Source: Desulfamplus magnetovallimortis (GTDB lineage: Bacteria; Desulfobacterota; Desulfobacteria; Desulfobacterales; Desulfobacteraceae). From it: a stretch of 62,665 bases of DNA. Location: assembly GCF_900170035.1 (NCBI RefSeq), contig NZ_LT828542.1, forward strand, positions 375,746-438,410. The letters run 5' to 3'. Both the position numbers and the translations under genes were made by a program. The notes beneath the pieces are model-generated. The model worked only from the letters and a program-made list of their open reading frames with translations, was not told where the DNA came from and did no database searches. The first letter of the stretch is position 1. Every line of letters begins with the position of its first letter. Below are positions 34,624 through 42,945 of the stretch, piece after piece.

Positions 34624-35667
34624 TCATGGCTTCTTTTTTTTAAGGGCACGAATATCCCGTTTTAACTGACTGAACTCCCTTGCAAGATCGTCAAGCTCAG
34701 AACGACTTGCAACAGGAAGAGATTTCAACATATCTTCCAGAACCTTCTCCCTTGAGCTGGAAAAGCAACTCATGGAAGAGAGGGTTTTAGAGAGGGTTTC
34801 AATATATTCAGGGGTCTGAAACAGGGTCATAAAATGCCCTTCCAGAATTTTTATCCACATCTGATAATAAAATTTGGGATCTTCAGGAAGTTCTCCTTTT
34901 TCAGAAAGGGCATGGACTTCCTCCTGCATCACCACAGCAGAACGCTGAAACGGCAGGGAAAGAACACGAAAAAATTCAGCAAGATGGTTCTGGAACTGAT
35001 TGAACTTATCCATCATGTCATTTACTTTTTCCTGATACTCCCTTGCCAGACCAAGCTGGGGTATATGAAGAAATTTCCTGAACTCTTTTTCATACAGCTC
35101 AGCCCAGAGATGGAAAACATTCTCATCCATATTGTCGAACTTGTACGCTTCTGCTGACTCCCCCATTCTTGAGGCGCTTTCCATTAGTTTTTTGTGTATC
35201 TCTCCAAGGCCGTTCATTGTTGACTGTGCAAAATTTGTCAACATTTCCGGCATGGTTCCAATACCCTTGAAAAGTGCAGAGATCGATGCCGGCGAAACCA
35301 TGGCTCCTGATATTGTCTGCCAGTTTTTCATTGCAGTCACCATGGCTGACATGGCATCCTTGGTTGTGTTTTTCCTATTTTCAGTGTCAGCAGAAGCATC
35401 CTTGTTACCTTCGGTTCCTGCCTGATTCCATCCAAAAGGCCATTGAAACGGATTCTGCATGGTATTTTGAAAAGGGCTACTGAAAAAGCTTGAAAGCCCC
35501 TCCTGAAAAACGCTGCCGGAATCCTGGAAAGGGGTAACAAATGGCGACTGAAAAGGAAACTGAGTCTGTGGCATGTTCAACATGCCACCTGCCAGAGTAT
35601 TAATTGATTCTGTCCAGGTTTTCATCATTGATTCAAATCCAAATGGATCATCTTTTTTTTCTACCAT
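34624..35667 (-). CDS. phaE: Class III PHA synthase subunit PhaE
   Basis: 347 residues. It matches the PhaE family: an N-terminal WTESINTLAGG segment, a Phe/Gln-rich low-complexity region (QFPFQSPFVTPFQ), then a helical core (YEKEFRKFLHIPQLGLAREYQEKVNDMMDKFNQFQNHLAEFFRVLSLPFQRS) and a C-terminal coiled coil ending RALKKKKP. PhaE binds PhaC to form the active class III enzyme at polymer granules. The start is nine bases after the stop of the phasin-like gene. Confidence 0.88.
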   Translation of the reverse strand: MVEKKDDPFGFESMMKTWTESINTLAGGMLNMPQTQFPFQSPFVTPFQDSGSVFQEGLSSFFSSPFQNTMQNPFQWPFGWNQAGTEGNKDASADTENRKNTTKDAMSAMVTAMKNWQTISGAMVSPASISALFKGIGTMPEMLTNFAQSTMNGLGEIHKKLMESASRMGESAEAYKFDNMDENVFHLWAELYEKEFRKFLHIPQLGLAREYQEKVNDMMDKFNQFQNHLAEFFRVLSLPFQRSAVVMQEEVHALSEKGELPEDPKFYYQMWIKILEGHFMTLFQTPEYIETLSKTLSSMSCFSSSREKVLEDMLKSLPVASRSELDDLAREFSQLKRDIRALKKKKP

Positions 35668-35676
35668 GGTACCCTC

Positions 35677-36285
35677 TTATTTTTTATCGTTATCTTCTTT
35701 TGTAAACATGGTATTCAGGTTACATAAAAAATTTTGAAAGTCAACACTCTGTTTTTTGGCCAGATCCTGAAACTGCCGGAAAAATTCCACATGTCCCTGA
35801 CCACCGTCAGAGAGAAGATTTCTCAATTGTGATATTATACCCTCCTGACTTTTAACCTTTTGCTTAAGATCATCATGGGCAAGCTTCAAGCCTTCAAATT
35901 CCTTTTGTAGATCTTCAAGCTGCATCTGAAGTTTTTCATGTTTTTTACGGGGAACCCATCCCCACATGGTAGCATATATTTCAAATGACTTCTGAAAATT
36001 ACGGACTGTCTCTTCAACGCTATGCTCACCAACATCTCTCTTTTTATTTTCCGGCTCTTTTTCTCTATTTGTACTCTTAAGGGGAAACTCAAGACCGTAA
36101 AACTGTCGGAAAAGATCATTCATACCCTTTAAGTTTACCACATCCTTATTGATTGCACCATCCATATTCATAAGAGATGAAAGCTGCTCAAGCTGCTCCT
36201 GACCCTTAGCGGCATTTAAAAGCAGGTTTCCCCAAAACTCAAGAAACTTTCTGTCAGGTAAATATTTATCTTTTAATGGATTCAT
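35677..36285 (-). CDS. Coiled-coil protein of the PHA operon (phasin- or PhaE-like)
   Basis: 202 residues, helical throughout. It has a long coiled coil (about 110-160: KKHEKLQMQLEDLQKEFEGLKLAHDDLKQKVKSQEGIISQLRNLL) and no membrane segment. FWGNLLLNAAKGQEQLEQL at the N-terminus and the MWGWVPRKKHEKL segment recall PhaE/PhaR-type granule proteins. First gene of phaX-phaE-phaC-GAF. It is likely a granule-surface or synthase accessory protein. The assignment is from context plus helix pattern, not a clear family signature. Confidence 0.7.
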   Translation of the reverse strand: MNPLKDKYLPDRKFLEFWGNLLLNAAKGQEQLEQLSSLMNMDGAINKDVVNLKGMNDLFRQFYGLEFPLKSTNREKEPENKKRDVGEHSVEETVRNFQKSFEIYATMWGWVPRKKHEKLQMQLEDLQKEFEGLKLAHDDLKQKVKSQEGIISQLRNLLSDGGQGHVEFFRQFQDLAKKQSVDFQNFLCNLNTMFTKEDNDKK

Positions 36286-36338
36286 TTTTTGCGGCTCTAT
36301 TATTTTTAGGTATTCCGGTTTCAGTGGATTGCCCCCGA

Positions 36339-36364
36339 CATCCTCTCCATTACCGGAGAGGATG
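36339..36364. other. Perfect 10-bp hairpin in the PHA operon leader
   Basis: CATCCTCTCC / GGAGAGGATG with a six-base loop lies 54 bases upstream of the first gene of the PHA operon (minus strand). There is no T-run, so a terminator is unlikely. It could be an operator or RNA leader element. Confidence 0.5.
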
Positions 36365-36389
36365 AAACCAGGTCATCTGACAGTTATAT

Positions 36390-36564
36390 TCTCAAATTCG
36401 ACATCTTATTGTTTTTTTATAGTTACTGAATTTGTCTGAATCAAGATAACCAGGAAAAAAAAGATTTTCAGGATAGATAATCCTGCCTTATCCTGTTAAT
36501 CTTGGGAATCCTGATTCAGACAGTATTGACAAGGCTCAAGAGGTTGTAAGTGTCGATTTTGAGT
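36390..36564. mobile_element. Family B element (4-bp duplication ATAT)
   Basis: 175 bp, TCTCAAATTCGACATC to GTGTCGATTTTGAGT, with ATAT at 36386-36389 and 36565-36568. It lies between the PHA operon and the solute-binding protein gene. Confidence 0.85.
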
Positions 36565-36581
36565 ATATTTCTAACAAAACT

Positions 36582-37328
36582 CTATTTTATTCCATAATTT
36601 TCAAGAATTATTCCATACTTACCATTCTCTTTTATTATGGCAAGTCCCTTATTAAAGGCATCAATCAACTCCTTATGACGAGGATTTGCAAGGCCACACG
36701 TCACATATAAAGGACTGGTGGAAATTGCATTTTCAGTAAACTTTATCTTCTCAAGCAGAGCTGGATCTTCTTTGGCAATAATTACCCTTGCAACTATTTC
36801 ATCTTCAATTGCAAGATCCACCCTTTTACTGGAATGGGTCAGTTTCTTTATATTTGTGATAAAATCATTGGAATCTTCTCTAACAAAATTTGTGGCATTG
36901 GTAAAATCATCTCCATAGCCGTAACCTCTTACAATTCCAACCTTTTTACCGGTCAAACTTTCAAGGCCATTAAATTCAAATGGATCATCCGCAGTTTTAA
37001 TAAACTTTACCTCATTTACAGCATAAGGCTCACTGTACATAAGAAATGCTTTTCTCTGTTCATTCATCCATGTATTGGGAAGAATATCATATTTTCCTTT
37101 TTTCACACCATCAATGGCTCTTGCCCATGGAACATACTCCATTTTAACACTGTATCCCTGTGTTTCATAGGAAGCACGAACTATTTCCAGGGAAAGCCCC
37201 TCCTTGGGTGCGGCAGGATCCACAAAAGGTGGCCAGGGATCCGCTGCAGCAACAATAGTCTTTTCGTCTGCTGTACAAGGCATAACTGACATCAAAAGAA
37301 TGATAACAAGCAAAATCGTTTTTTTCAT
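36582..37328 (-). CDS. Periplasmic solute-binding protein, family 3
   Basis: 248 residues with signal peptide MKKTILLVIILLMSVMPCTA. The SBP_bac_3 fold is shown by VAAADPWPPFVDPAAPKEGLSLEIVRASYETQGYSVKMEYVPWARAIDGVKKGKYDILPN and GKKVGIVRGYGYGDDF. Such proteins bind amino acids or small organic acids in the periplasm, feed an ABC permease, or act as sensors. No permease or ATPase gene is adjacent, so its transporter partner is elsewhere or it signals alone. ACGT-like ligand residues cannot be assigned. Confidence 0.87.
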   Translation of the reverse strand: MKKTILLVIILLMSVMPCTADEKTIVAAADPWPPFVDPAAPKEGLSLEIVRASYETQGYSVKMEYVPWARAIDGVKKGKYDILPNTWMNEQRKAFLMYSEPYAVNEVKFIKTADDPFEFNGLESLTGKKVGIVRGYGYGDDFTNATNFVREDSNDFITNIKKLTHSSKRVDLAIEDEIVARVIIAKEDPALLEKIKFTENAISTSPLYVTCGLANPRHKELIDAFNKGLAIIKENGKYGIILENYGIK

Positions 37329-37545
37329 TGCATTTTCTCCTTTTTAATATTTGCAATAAAAACCAAATTGGTCTCCCCTGAACAGTCAGGGTAACTGCAC
37401 TATCTGAATGGATAACACATTTAGAAATACAGTAATAGTGAAAAAATTATCTATTAAAAATTGACACATTAATTGCTCTGTTCTAATAAATAGCAATCCC
37501 GACAAACGCTGATGCCCTGCCAGCCAACCTGGAATTACAAAAATC

Positions 37546-37651
37546 GGCATATTTCATGGAGCCTCCAAAGTAGTTTACACTTTACTGGGTCAGACCCTCA
37601 AAAAACGGGTGTGATGCCCTTAAAAGTGTAAAGCGGGACATGAAGCATGCC
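37546..37651. mobile_element. Family A element upstream of the RND adaptor gene
   Basis: 106 bp, GGCATATTTCATGGAGCC to ATGAAGCATGCC, with the exact direct repeat CAAAAATC (37538-37545 and 37652-37659). The right copy of the duplication touches the AAGGA ribosome-binding site of the adaptor gene. The remainder of 37329-37545 shows nothing recognisable. Confidence 0.88.
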
Positions 37652-37671
37652 CAAAAATCAAGGATTTTTTC

Positions 37672-38775
37672 ATGTCAAACATCAAACAATTAACATTCAT
37701 CATGATATTCCTGTTTCCTTTATTATTTTTCTCCACTCTCTCTTTCACAGAGCTTGCCCATGGAGATTGGCAAGTGGAGAAATCCACAAAAAAAGTTAAA
37801 CTTAAAGGATATACAAGGAGTTTCCGAAGTGTTACTCTTTCTGCTGAAGCAGGAGGCCGCATAATAGAAGTTAATTATGAAACAGGAGATGAAATCGGCG
37901 ACAAACCACTTGCAGAGATTGACACTACATTTATATCGTTTGAGATTGAAAACACAAAATTTTCAATCTCCAGACTCAATGCCAGACTGAAACAGATTAA
38001 TTCCAGAGTCGCATATCTTGAAAAGGAGTTCAGACGCAAGGATAACCTTTACAAAAAAGGCCATACAACAGAAGTGATAAGGGACAGCGCATCCCAGGAG
38101 CTTGACCAGGCTCAACTGGAACGAGAAGCACTTCTTCTGGAGCAAAAATCCCTTGATGTAACGTTAAAGCAGCTTCTTGAAAAAAAGAGACGCTATACAA
38201 TCAAAGGCTTTAAAGGTTGGACTGTTACCGAAAGAAAAGCAGAACCAGGAGAAATTATACAGACAGGCATGTCAGTTGCAGTTATTCAGGATTTCAGGAA
38301 ACTTCTTGTACCTCTTTCAGTATCTGGTGAAGAGCTTGAATCAATGATGAAAAGAGTTGAAAACCAAAGTGAGCAGGATACAAATTCAAATGGTCAAAAA
38401 ATGAATTTTCCGGTAATGGTTGAAGGGTTGCCTGCAAGGGCATCTATCTACTCCATTAACCCTGCATTTGATGAACAAAGCAGAAAAATCAATATTGAGC
38501 TGTTAATAGAAGATTATCCATCTGAAGTGGCAATCAACAATAATCCACTACAACACAGGGGAGGACTTGCCTGTACAGTAGCCCTTGATGTTTACTCCCG
38601 TGGATTAAAGATTCCTGCTGAATCCGTACTCAACAGATATGAAAACCCCAAAGTGTTTATAAAGGGAAAAGATGCTCCTGTGATGATCACCATACTTGAT
38701 ACCCTTGATAACCACCTTATCATTGCCGATCATCCTGAATTATCAGAAGGAACTCTTCTGACAAATTTTAAATAA
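37672..38775 (+). CDS. RND efflux periplasmic adaptor (HlyD/MFP family)
   Basis: 367 residues. The signal/anchor is LTFIMIFLFPLLFFSTLSFT. The lipoyl-like half-motif LSAEAGGRIIEVNYETGDEIGDKPLAEID is followed by an alpha-helical hairpin (about 100-160), the second lipoyl half (YTIKGFKGWTVTERKAEPGEIIQTG) and a beta-barrel domain. It links the inner-membrane RND pump to an outer-membrane channel. The RBS AAGGA lies eight bases before the ATG and directly against a family A duplication. No TolC-type gene is near. Confidence 0.88.
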   Translation: MSNIKQLTFIMIFLFPLLFFSTLSFTELAHGDWQVEKSTKKVKLKGYTRSFRSVTLSAEAGGRIIEVNYETGDEIGDKPLAEIDTTFISFEIENTKFSISRLNARLKQINSRVAYLEKEFRRKDNLYKKGHTTEVIRDSASQELDQAQLEREALLLEQKSLDVTLKQLLEKKRRYTIKGFKGWTVTERKAEPGEIIQTGMSVAVIQDFRKLLVPLSVSGEELESMMKRVENQSEQDTNSNGQKMNFPVMVEGLPARASIYSINPAFDEQSRKINIELLIEDYPSEVAINNNPLQHRGGLACTVALDVYSRGLKIPAESVLNRYENPKVFIKGKDAPVMITILDTLDNHLIIADHPELSEGTLLTNFK

Positions 38776-38780
38776 AAAAT

Positions 38781-38890
38781 GAGTGTACCCTTTTTTTGAA
38801 TATCCGGCGTTAATTGTTGATATGAAACCTCACCCCCAGGCCCCTCTCACAGACTTGCAAAGGGGAGAATAATTCAAAAAGGGTACACCC
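38781..38890. mobile_element. Family E element between adaptor and pump genes
   Basis: Inverted ends GAGTGTACCCTTTTTTTGAAT and ATTCAAAAAGGGTACAC enclose a CTCACCCCCAGGCCCCTCTC-type core. The flanks AATAAAAAAT and TAAAAAAATG are similar but not exact. It sits between the two genes of the efflux operon. Confidence 0.7.
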
Positions 38891-38897
38891 TAAAAAA

Positions 38898-41800
38898 ATG
38901 AGGAACCAGGGTTTGAAAGCACTTGTTCGTTTTACTCTCTCACAGACAGTCTTTATCAATGTTATTTTTGTTATTCTTACAGTTGCCGGCATATTCAGCC
39001 TTTTCACCACCCCTGTTGAAAACATGCCGCCTGTGGATATGGGCAAGGTCTTTATCACCACAATATATTATGGAGCATCAGCCGATGATGTTGAAAACCT
39101 TGTAACCAACGAAATTGAAGATGCACTGGACGGCCTTGAAAATGTGGAATATATCCAGTCACGGTCACGCAGAAACAGCTCATCTGTGGAGGTAAAATTC
39201 CTTGATGATACCGACTATGAAACCCAGTATGACGAACTGCGATTCAGGGTACTCAACATAAAAAAACAGCTTCCTGAAGGAACTGATGACCCTATTTTTT
39301 TCTATGTGGATACCAAAATGTGGGTTCCGGTCATTGTAATTAATCTCATCGGGGATTTAAGCAATCAGACTCTTAAGCTTCTTGCAGATGAACTTAAGAG
39401 CAACATCATAAAAATTGACGGAATACAGGAAGTAAGCATCTCAGGAGAGTATGACAAGCAGTTCCATGTCACCATTGACCCTGCAAAACTTCGTGATTTT
39501 GGTGTATCTTTTAATGAAGTGGCAGAGGCCATAAGAGCATTTAACACAAAAATTCCCACTGGCAGATTCAAACAGGCAAAAAACAACCTTCTGCTTGACA
39601 CAGGAAACACCCTGGACTCACAAAATGAGGTTTTAAATGTCGTTGTGCGCCGTGATGGCGACGGCAGTTTTATACATGTCAGGGATCTTGTAACAACCTC
39701 CGGAGTAAGTCATCGGGATCCTGATACCATAGCATCTGTAAACTCAAAAAGCACCATCAAGCTGCTTGTTCAAAAAGAAGACTCATCCAATGCCGTTACA
39801 ATTGCAGAAGAAGTAAAATCAATGGCAAAAGAGTTTGAGTCAAACCACTCAAGGGATGGCCTCTCCATTGTCATGACCTATGACTCAACTGTGGAGATCA
39901 ACGATTCAGTAAAAACCCTTGGAGGCAACATGCTTCTTGGCATGTGTTTTGTCACGATTATTCTCTGGGTAACCCTGGGGTTTAGAAATGCAATGCTTAC
40001 GGCCATGGGCATCCCCTTTTCCTTTCTTGTAACCCTGATAATCGTAAAATACTCGGGACAGTCCATAAATACCATAAGCCTTTTCTCCTTTGTGCTTGTA
40101 TCTGGTATTATTGTGGATGATGCAATCATAATTGTGGAAAATATATATCGCCACCTTGAAATGGGAAAAACAAGAAAAGATGCCGTAGTGGACGGCGTTT
40201 CCGAGGTTTTCCTCCCTGTTATAAGCTCTGCACTTACAACAATTCTGGCATTTGTTCCCATGCTTATCATGACAGGCACCACAGGTGACTTCTTCAGTGT
40301 CATCCCAAAAGCTGTAAGCTTTGCTCTTTTTGCATCCCTTTTAGAAGCTCTTTTTATCCTGCCGGTACACGTACTTGATTGGGGTCCCAGAAGCAATATA
40401 AAAGCTAAAAGAAAAGGGTTTAGCAGGTGGTTTTTTGATGGCATGTGGAAAATTTACTATGCAATATTGACCTTTCTGCTTAATCATAAAATCATCAGTG
40501 TGCTGGGCATATCAGGACTATTTTTTCTGGCACTTGCAATGATGCTTCTCTCTGTCACAGGTATTGTTCCTCTAATTAAAGTAAAATTTTTCCAGGACAG
40601 TTATCTGCGATATCATGTGGCGTTCCAGATGCCGCCCGGAACTTCAGTGGAAGGTACTGACCTGGTTGTCAGGGATATTTCGACATATATTACAGGTTTT
40701 GGAAAACAGGAAGTTGGCAGCGTAAACGGAACCGCAGGCATGATGGAGTCAAAGGATTACCAGCAGCACCGTGCCCAGCATTACGGCCAGGTTGTTGTTG
40801 AACTGCCTCCCCAGGAGAACCAGCACCTCTCCGGAGTAAAAGACAATGATGTAAATGCCTACCTTGATATTGTACGGGACAAGCTCATAGAGTTTGCAAA
40901 GGCTAACCGTGAAAAATGGGGCGGAATGCCCACACTTGATATCTTTGGCGAAAATACCGGCCCTCCTGTTGGTAAAGCTGTCAACATAAGGGTATCTGCT
41001 GCCTCAATTGAAGAAGCACAACTGCTGGCAGATAAGATGCTCAACTTTCTTGAAACCGGAGATGAATTCAGGGATCTTGTTAATCTTGATGACAACAGAG
41101 CAGATCTACAAACAGTTGTAAAACATATGGTGAATCAAAAAAAAGCACTTGAGTACAACCTTGACAGCCGAATTGCAACAGCACTTATTGCAGGAACCCT
41201 CAATGGCATGAGTGTTGGCAACTTCCGAACAGACGGCGAGGAGATTCCTCTGCTTGTTCGCCTTGCAAAAACCGGCGACAAAGGCAACACAGAGGGAGTC
41301 GGACTTGCACATCCTTCTGACATTCTGGAGGTACCAATAATTGAGCACAGCAGCGCACCTGTCTATCTTGGAGATATTGCAGATGCCATATATGTCAAGG
41401 AACCTGATATCCGCAACCGTTACAAGGGAAAACCTACACTTACAATCACAGCAGATATCAGGGAAGGCTCACAGCTTTCTGCAGGACGTGTGGCAATGCT
41501 TGCATCAAGATACTTTGACACGATTTCACCGGAATACCCGGGTGTAACCCTGCACTTTGGCGGAGAGTTTGAAAGCACCTCAAGGGCATATACATCCCTT
41601 ATGTTTGCCTTTATAATTGCTGTGATGGCCATATACCTTGTTCTGGCATCCCAGTTCAACGACTATTTTCAGCCGCTGATGATTCTTACAGCCATTGCCT
41701 TTGCATTTATAGGGGTTGTTTTTGGCATGTTTTTCACAAGATCTGTCTTTACCATAGGAAGTTTTCTTTCTGTTGTGGGTCTTTCAGGTGTGGCTGTAAA

Positions 41801-42116
41801 TGATTCACTTATACTTATTGACTTCATGAATAAACAGAAACAAAAGGGACTTGCCATAAGAGAAGCAATTATAGAAGCATGCAGCGCCCGCATGAGACCT
41901 GTGCTGATAACAACAGCCACAACAATGATGGGGATGCTGCCAATGGCTGTTGGTATCCCCAGAAAATCTGTTACATGGGCTCCCATGGCAACAGCCTTTG
42001 CAACTGGCCTTGTGAGCGCAACCCTTCTGGCACTGCTCATTATTCCGGTGGAGTATGAAATTACGGAAAAAGCAAAGCTGTGGTTCAGGAAAAAATTTAA
42101 TTTAAAGCAGCCGTAA
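38898..42116 (+). CDS. RND superfamily efflux pump (AcrB/HAE1-like)
   Basis: 1072 residues with the RND topology: one N-terminal membrane helix (about 13-33), a large periplasmic loop, six helices (about 335-470 and 525-550), a second periplasmic loop, and six C-terminal helices (about 880-1055). The proton-relay region in the fourth helix is conserved (VSGIIVDDAIIIVENIYRHLEMG). The repeat half shows VVGLSGVAVNDSLILIDFMN. Substrate could be drugs, metals or lipids. No clear ribosome-binding site precedes ATG 38898. TTG 38913 is an alternative, and the family E insertion may have displaced the original leader. Confidence 0.93.
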   Translation: MRNQGLKALVRFTLSQTVFINVIFVILTVAGIFSLFTTPVENMPPVDMGKVFITTIYYGASADDVENLVTNEIEDALDGLENVEYIQSRSRRNSSSVEVKFLDDTDYETQYDELRFRVLNIKKQLPEGTDDPIFFYVDTKMWVPVIVINLIGDLSNQTLKLLADELKSNIIKIDGIQEVSISGEYDKQFHVTIDPAKLRDFGVSFNEVAEAIRAFNTKIPTGRFKQAKNNLLLDTGNTLDSQNEVLNVVVRRDGDGSFIHVRDLVTTSGVSHRDPDTIASVNSKSTIKLLVQKEDSSNAVTIAEEVKSMAKEFESNHSRDGLSIVMTYDSTVEINDSVKTLGGNMLLGMCFVTIILWVTLGFRNAMLTAMGIPFSFLVTLIIVKYSGQSINTISLFSFVLVSGIIVDDAIIIVENIYRHLEMGKTRKDAVVDGVSEVFLPVISSALTTILAFVPMLIMTGTTGDFFSVIPKAVSFALFASLLEALFILPVHVLDWGPRSNIKAKRKGFSRWFFDGMWKIYYAILTFLLNHKIISVLGISGLFFLALAMMLLSVTGIVPLIKVKFFQDSYLRYHVAFQMPPGTSVEGTDLVVRDISTYITGFGKQEVGSVNGTAGMMESKDYQQHRAQHYGQVVVELPPQENQHLSGVKDNDVNAYLDIVRDKLIEFAKANREKWGGMPTLDIFGENTGPPVGKAVNIRVSAASIEEAQLLADKMLNFLETGDEFRDLVNLDDNRADLQTVVKHMVNQKKALEYNLDSRIATALIAGTLNGMSVGNFRTDGEEIPLLVRLAKTGDKGNTEGVGLAHPSDILEVPIIEHSSAPVYLGDIADAIYVKEPDIRNRYKGKPTLTITADIREGSQLSAGRVAMLASRYFDTISPEYPGVTLHFGGEFESTSRAYTSLMFAFIIAVMAIYLVLASQFNDYFQPLMILTAIAFAFIGVVFGMFFTRSVFTIGSFLSVVGLSGVAVNDSLILIDFMNKQKQKGLAIREAIIEACSARMRPVLITTATTMMGMLPMAVGIPRKSVTWAPMATAFATGLVSATLLALLIIPVEYEITEKAKLWFRKKFNLKQP

Positions 42117-42142
42117 AAACCTAATTAGAATGGAGACAAAAA

Positions 42143-42403
42143 ATGAGCAAAACATCAACAATAAGGGCTCGCGTTGAACCAGAATTAAAACACAATGCAG
42201 AGCAAATATTTCGTCAACTTGGATTGACCACAACTCAAGCTATAACTCTGTTTTACAAACAGGTTGAAATGAGAAGGGGATTGCCATTCAACGTAGAAAT
42301 ACCTAATAAAATCACAACGCAAACATTCAAAGATACTGATATTGATCATAATCTAATAGTATACGAAGACACTGACGATATGTTTCAAAAGCTTGGCATC
42401 TAA
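42143..42403 (+). CDS. RelB/DinJ-type antitoxin (no adjacent toxin)
   Basis: 86 residues. MSKTSTIRARVEPELKHNAEQIFRQLGLTTTQAITLFYKQVEMRRGLPFNVEIPN is the ribbon-helix-helix DinJ N-terminus, which binds operator DNA. The C-terminal tail would wrap a YafQ/RelE toxin. GGAGAC precedes the ATG. It is placed 26 bases after the RND pump gene. The next gene is a small membrane protein, not a toxin, so it is an orphan or a regulator recruited to the efflux operon. It resembles the paired antitoxin at 47818-48078. Confidence 0.88.
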   Translation: MSKTSTIRARVEPELKHNAEQIFRQLGLTTTQAITLFYKQVEMRRGLPFNVEIPNKITTQTFKDTDIDHNLIVYEDTDDMFQKLGI

Positions 42404-42427
42404 TCTAAATTTTAAAGGAGTTAAGAT

Positions 42428-42772
42428 ATGACTGCATTCCGTTCTCTATTAATTGTTTTTATTGTATGCATAACAAGTATCACGGTGTTAGTAGGGATAA
42501 AAAACGGCTGGAATCTTCTGCCTGTTTTCTTTGACGACATGGTGTCACTGACATGGCCCGGACAGTTTAACTTTGATTTCATGTGTTTTCTTATACTGTC
42601 AGGATTATGGCTTGCCTGGCGCCATCACTTTTCCACAGGCGGTATTTTACTGGGAATTGCAGGTGTTTTTGGAGGAATAATGTTGCTTGCTCCATATCTT
42701 CTTTTTGAAAGTTACAGAGCAAACGGAGATATACTGGAACTGTTTGCAGGAAAAAAAAGGTTGCTCAAATGA
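42428..42772 (+). CDS. Small membrane protein of unknown function
   Basis: 114 residues with three hydrophobic segments (about 5-23, 52-66, 70-92) and a Lys/Arg-rich end. AAAGGAG lies before the ATG. No family recognised. It may belong to the preceding RND/antitoxin transcript. The stop codon TGA is completed by the first two bases of the family E element inserted here. Without the insertion the frame would read one codon further to TAA. Confidence 0.72.
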   Translation: MTAFRSLLIVFIVCITSITVLVGIKNGWNLLPVFFDDMVSLTWPGQFNFDFMCFLILSGLWLAWRHHFSTGGILLGIAGVFGGIMLLAPYLLFESYRANGDILELFAGKKRLLK

Positions 42773-42941
42773 GTATACCCTTTTTTAAAATATACGGATT
42801 CAATTTTTACCGTGAAAATGGATACAAATTTTCATGTTAGGGGATGGCTGAATGGCAGCTATGACAGTTTACTATGAACCCTAAGCCCATCCCCCCCTCT
42901 CAAAGACTTGCGAGGGGGAGAATAGTGTAAAAAGGTACACT
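42771..42941. mobile_element. Family E element holding a family D unit, 10-bp duplication
   Basis: Inverted ends GAGTATACCCTTTTTTAAAAT and GTGTAAAAAGGTACACT. Inside lies a D unit (TTTACCGTGAAAATGG..., about 42809-42870). The exact 10-bp direct repeat TTGCTCAAAT is at 42761-42770 and 42942-42951. It separates two convergent genes whose stop codons both overlap the duplication. Confidence 0.8.
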
Positions 42942-42945
42942 TTGC

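Noticed and set aside
39878-40444. Antisense frames inside the RND pump gene
   Set aside because: Shadow frames of a strongly conserved gene.
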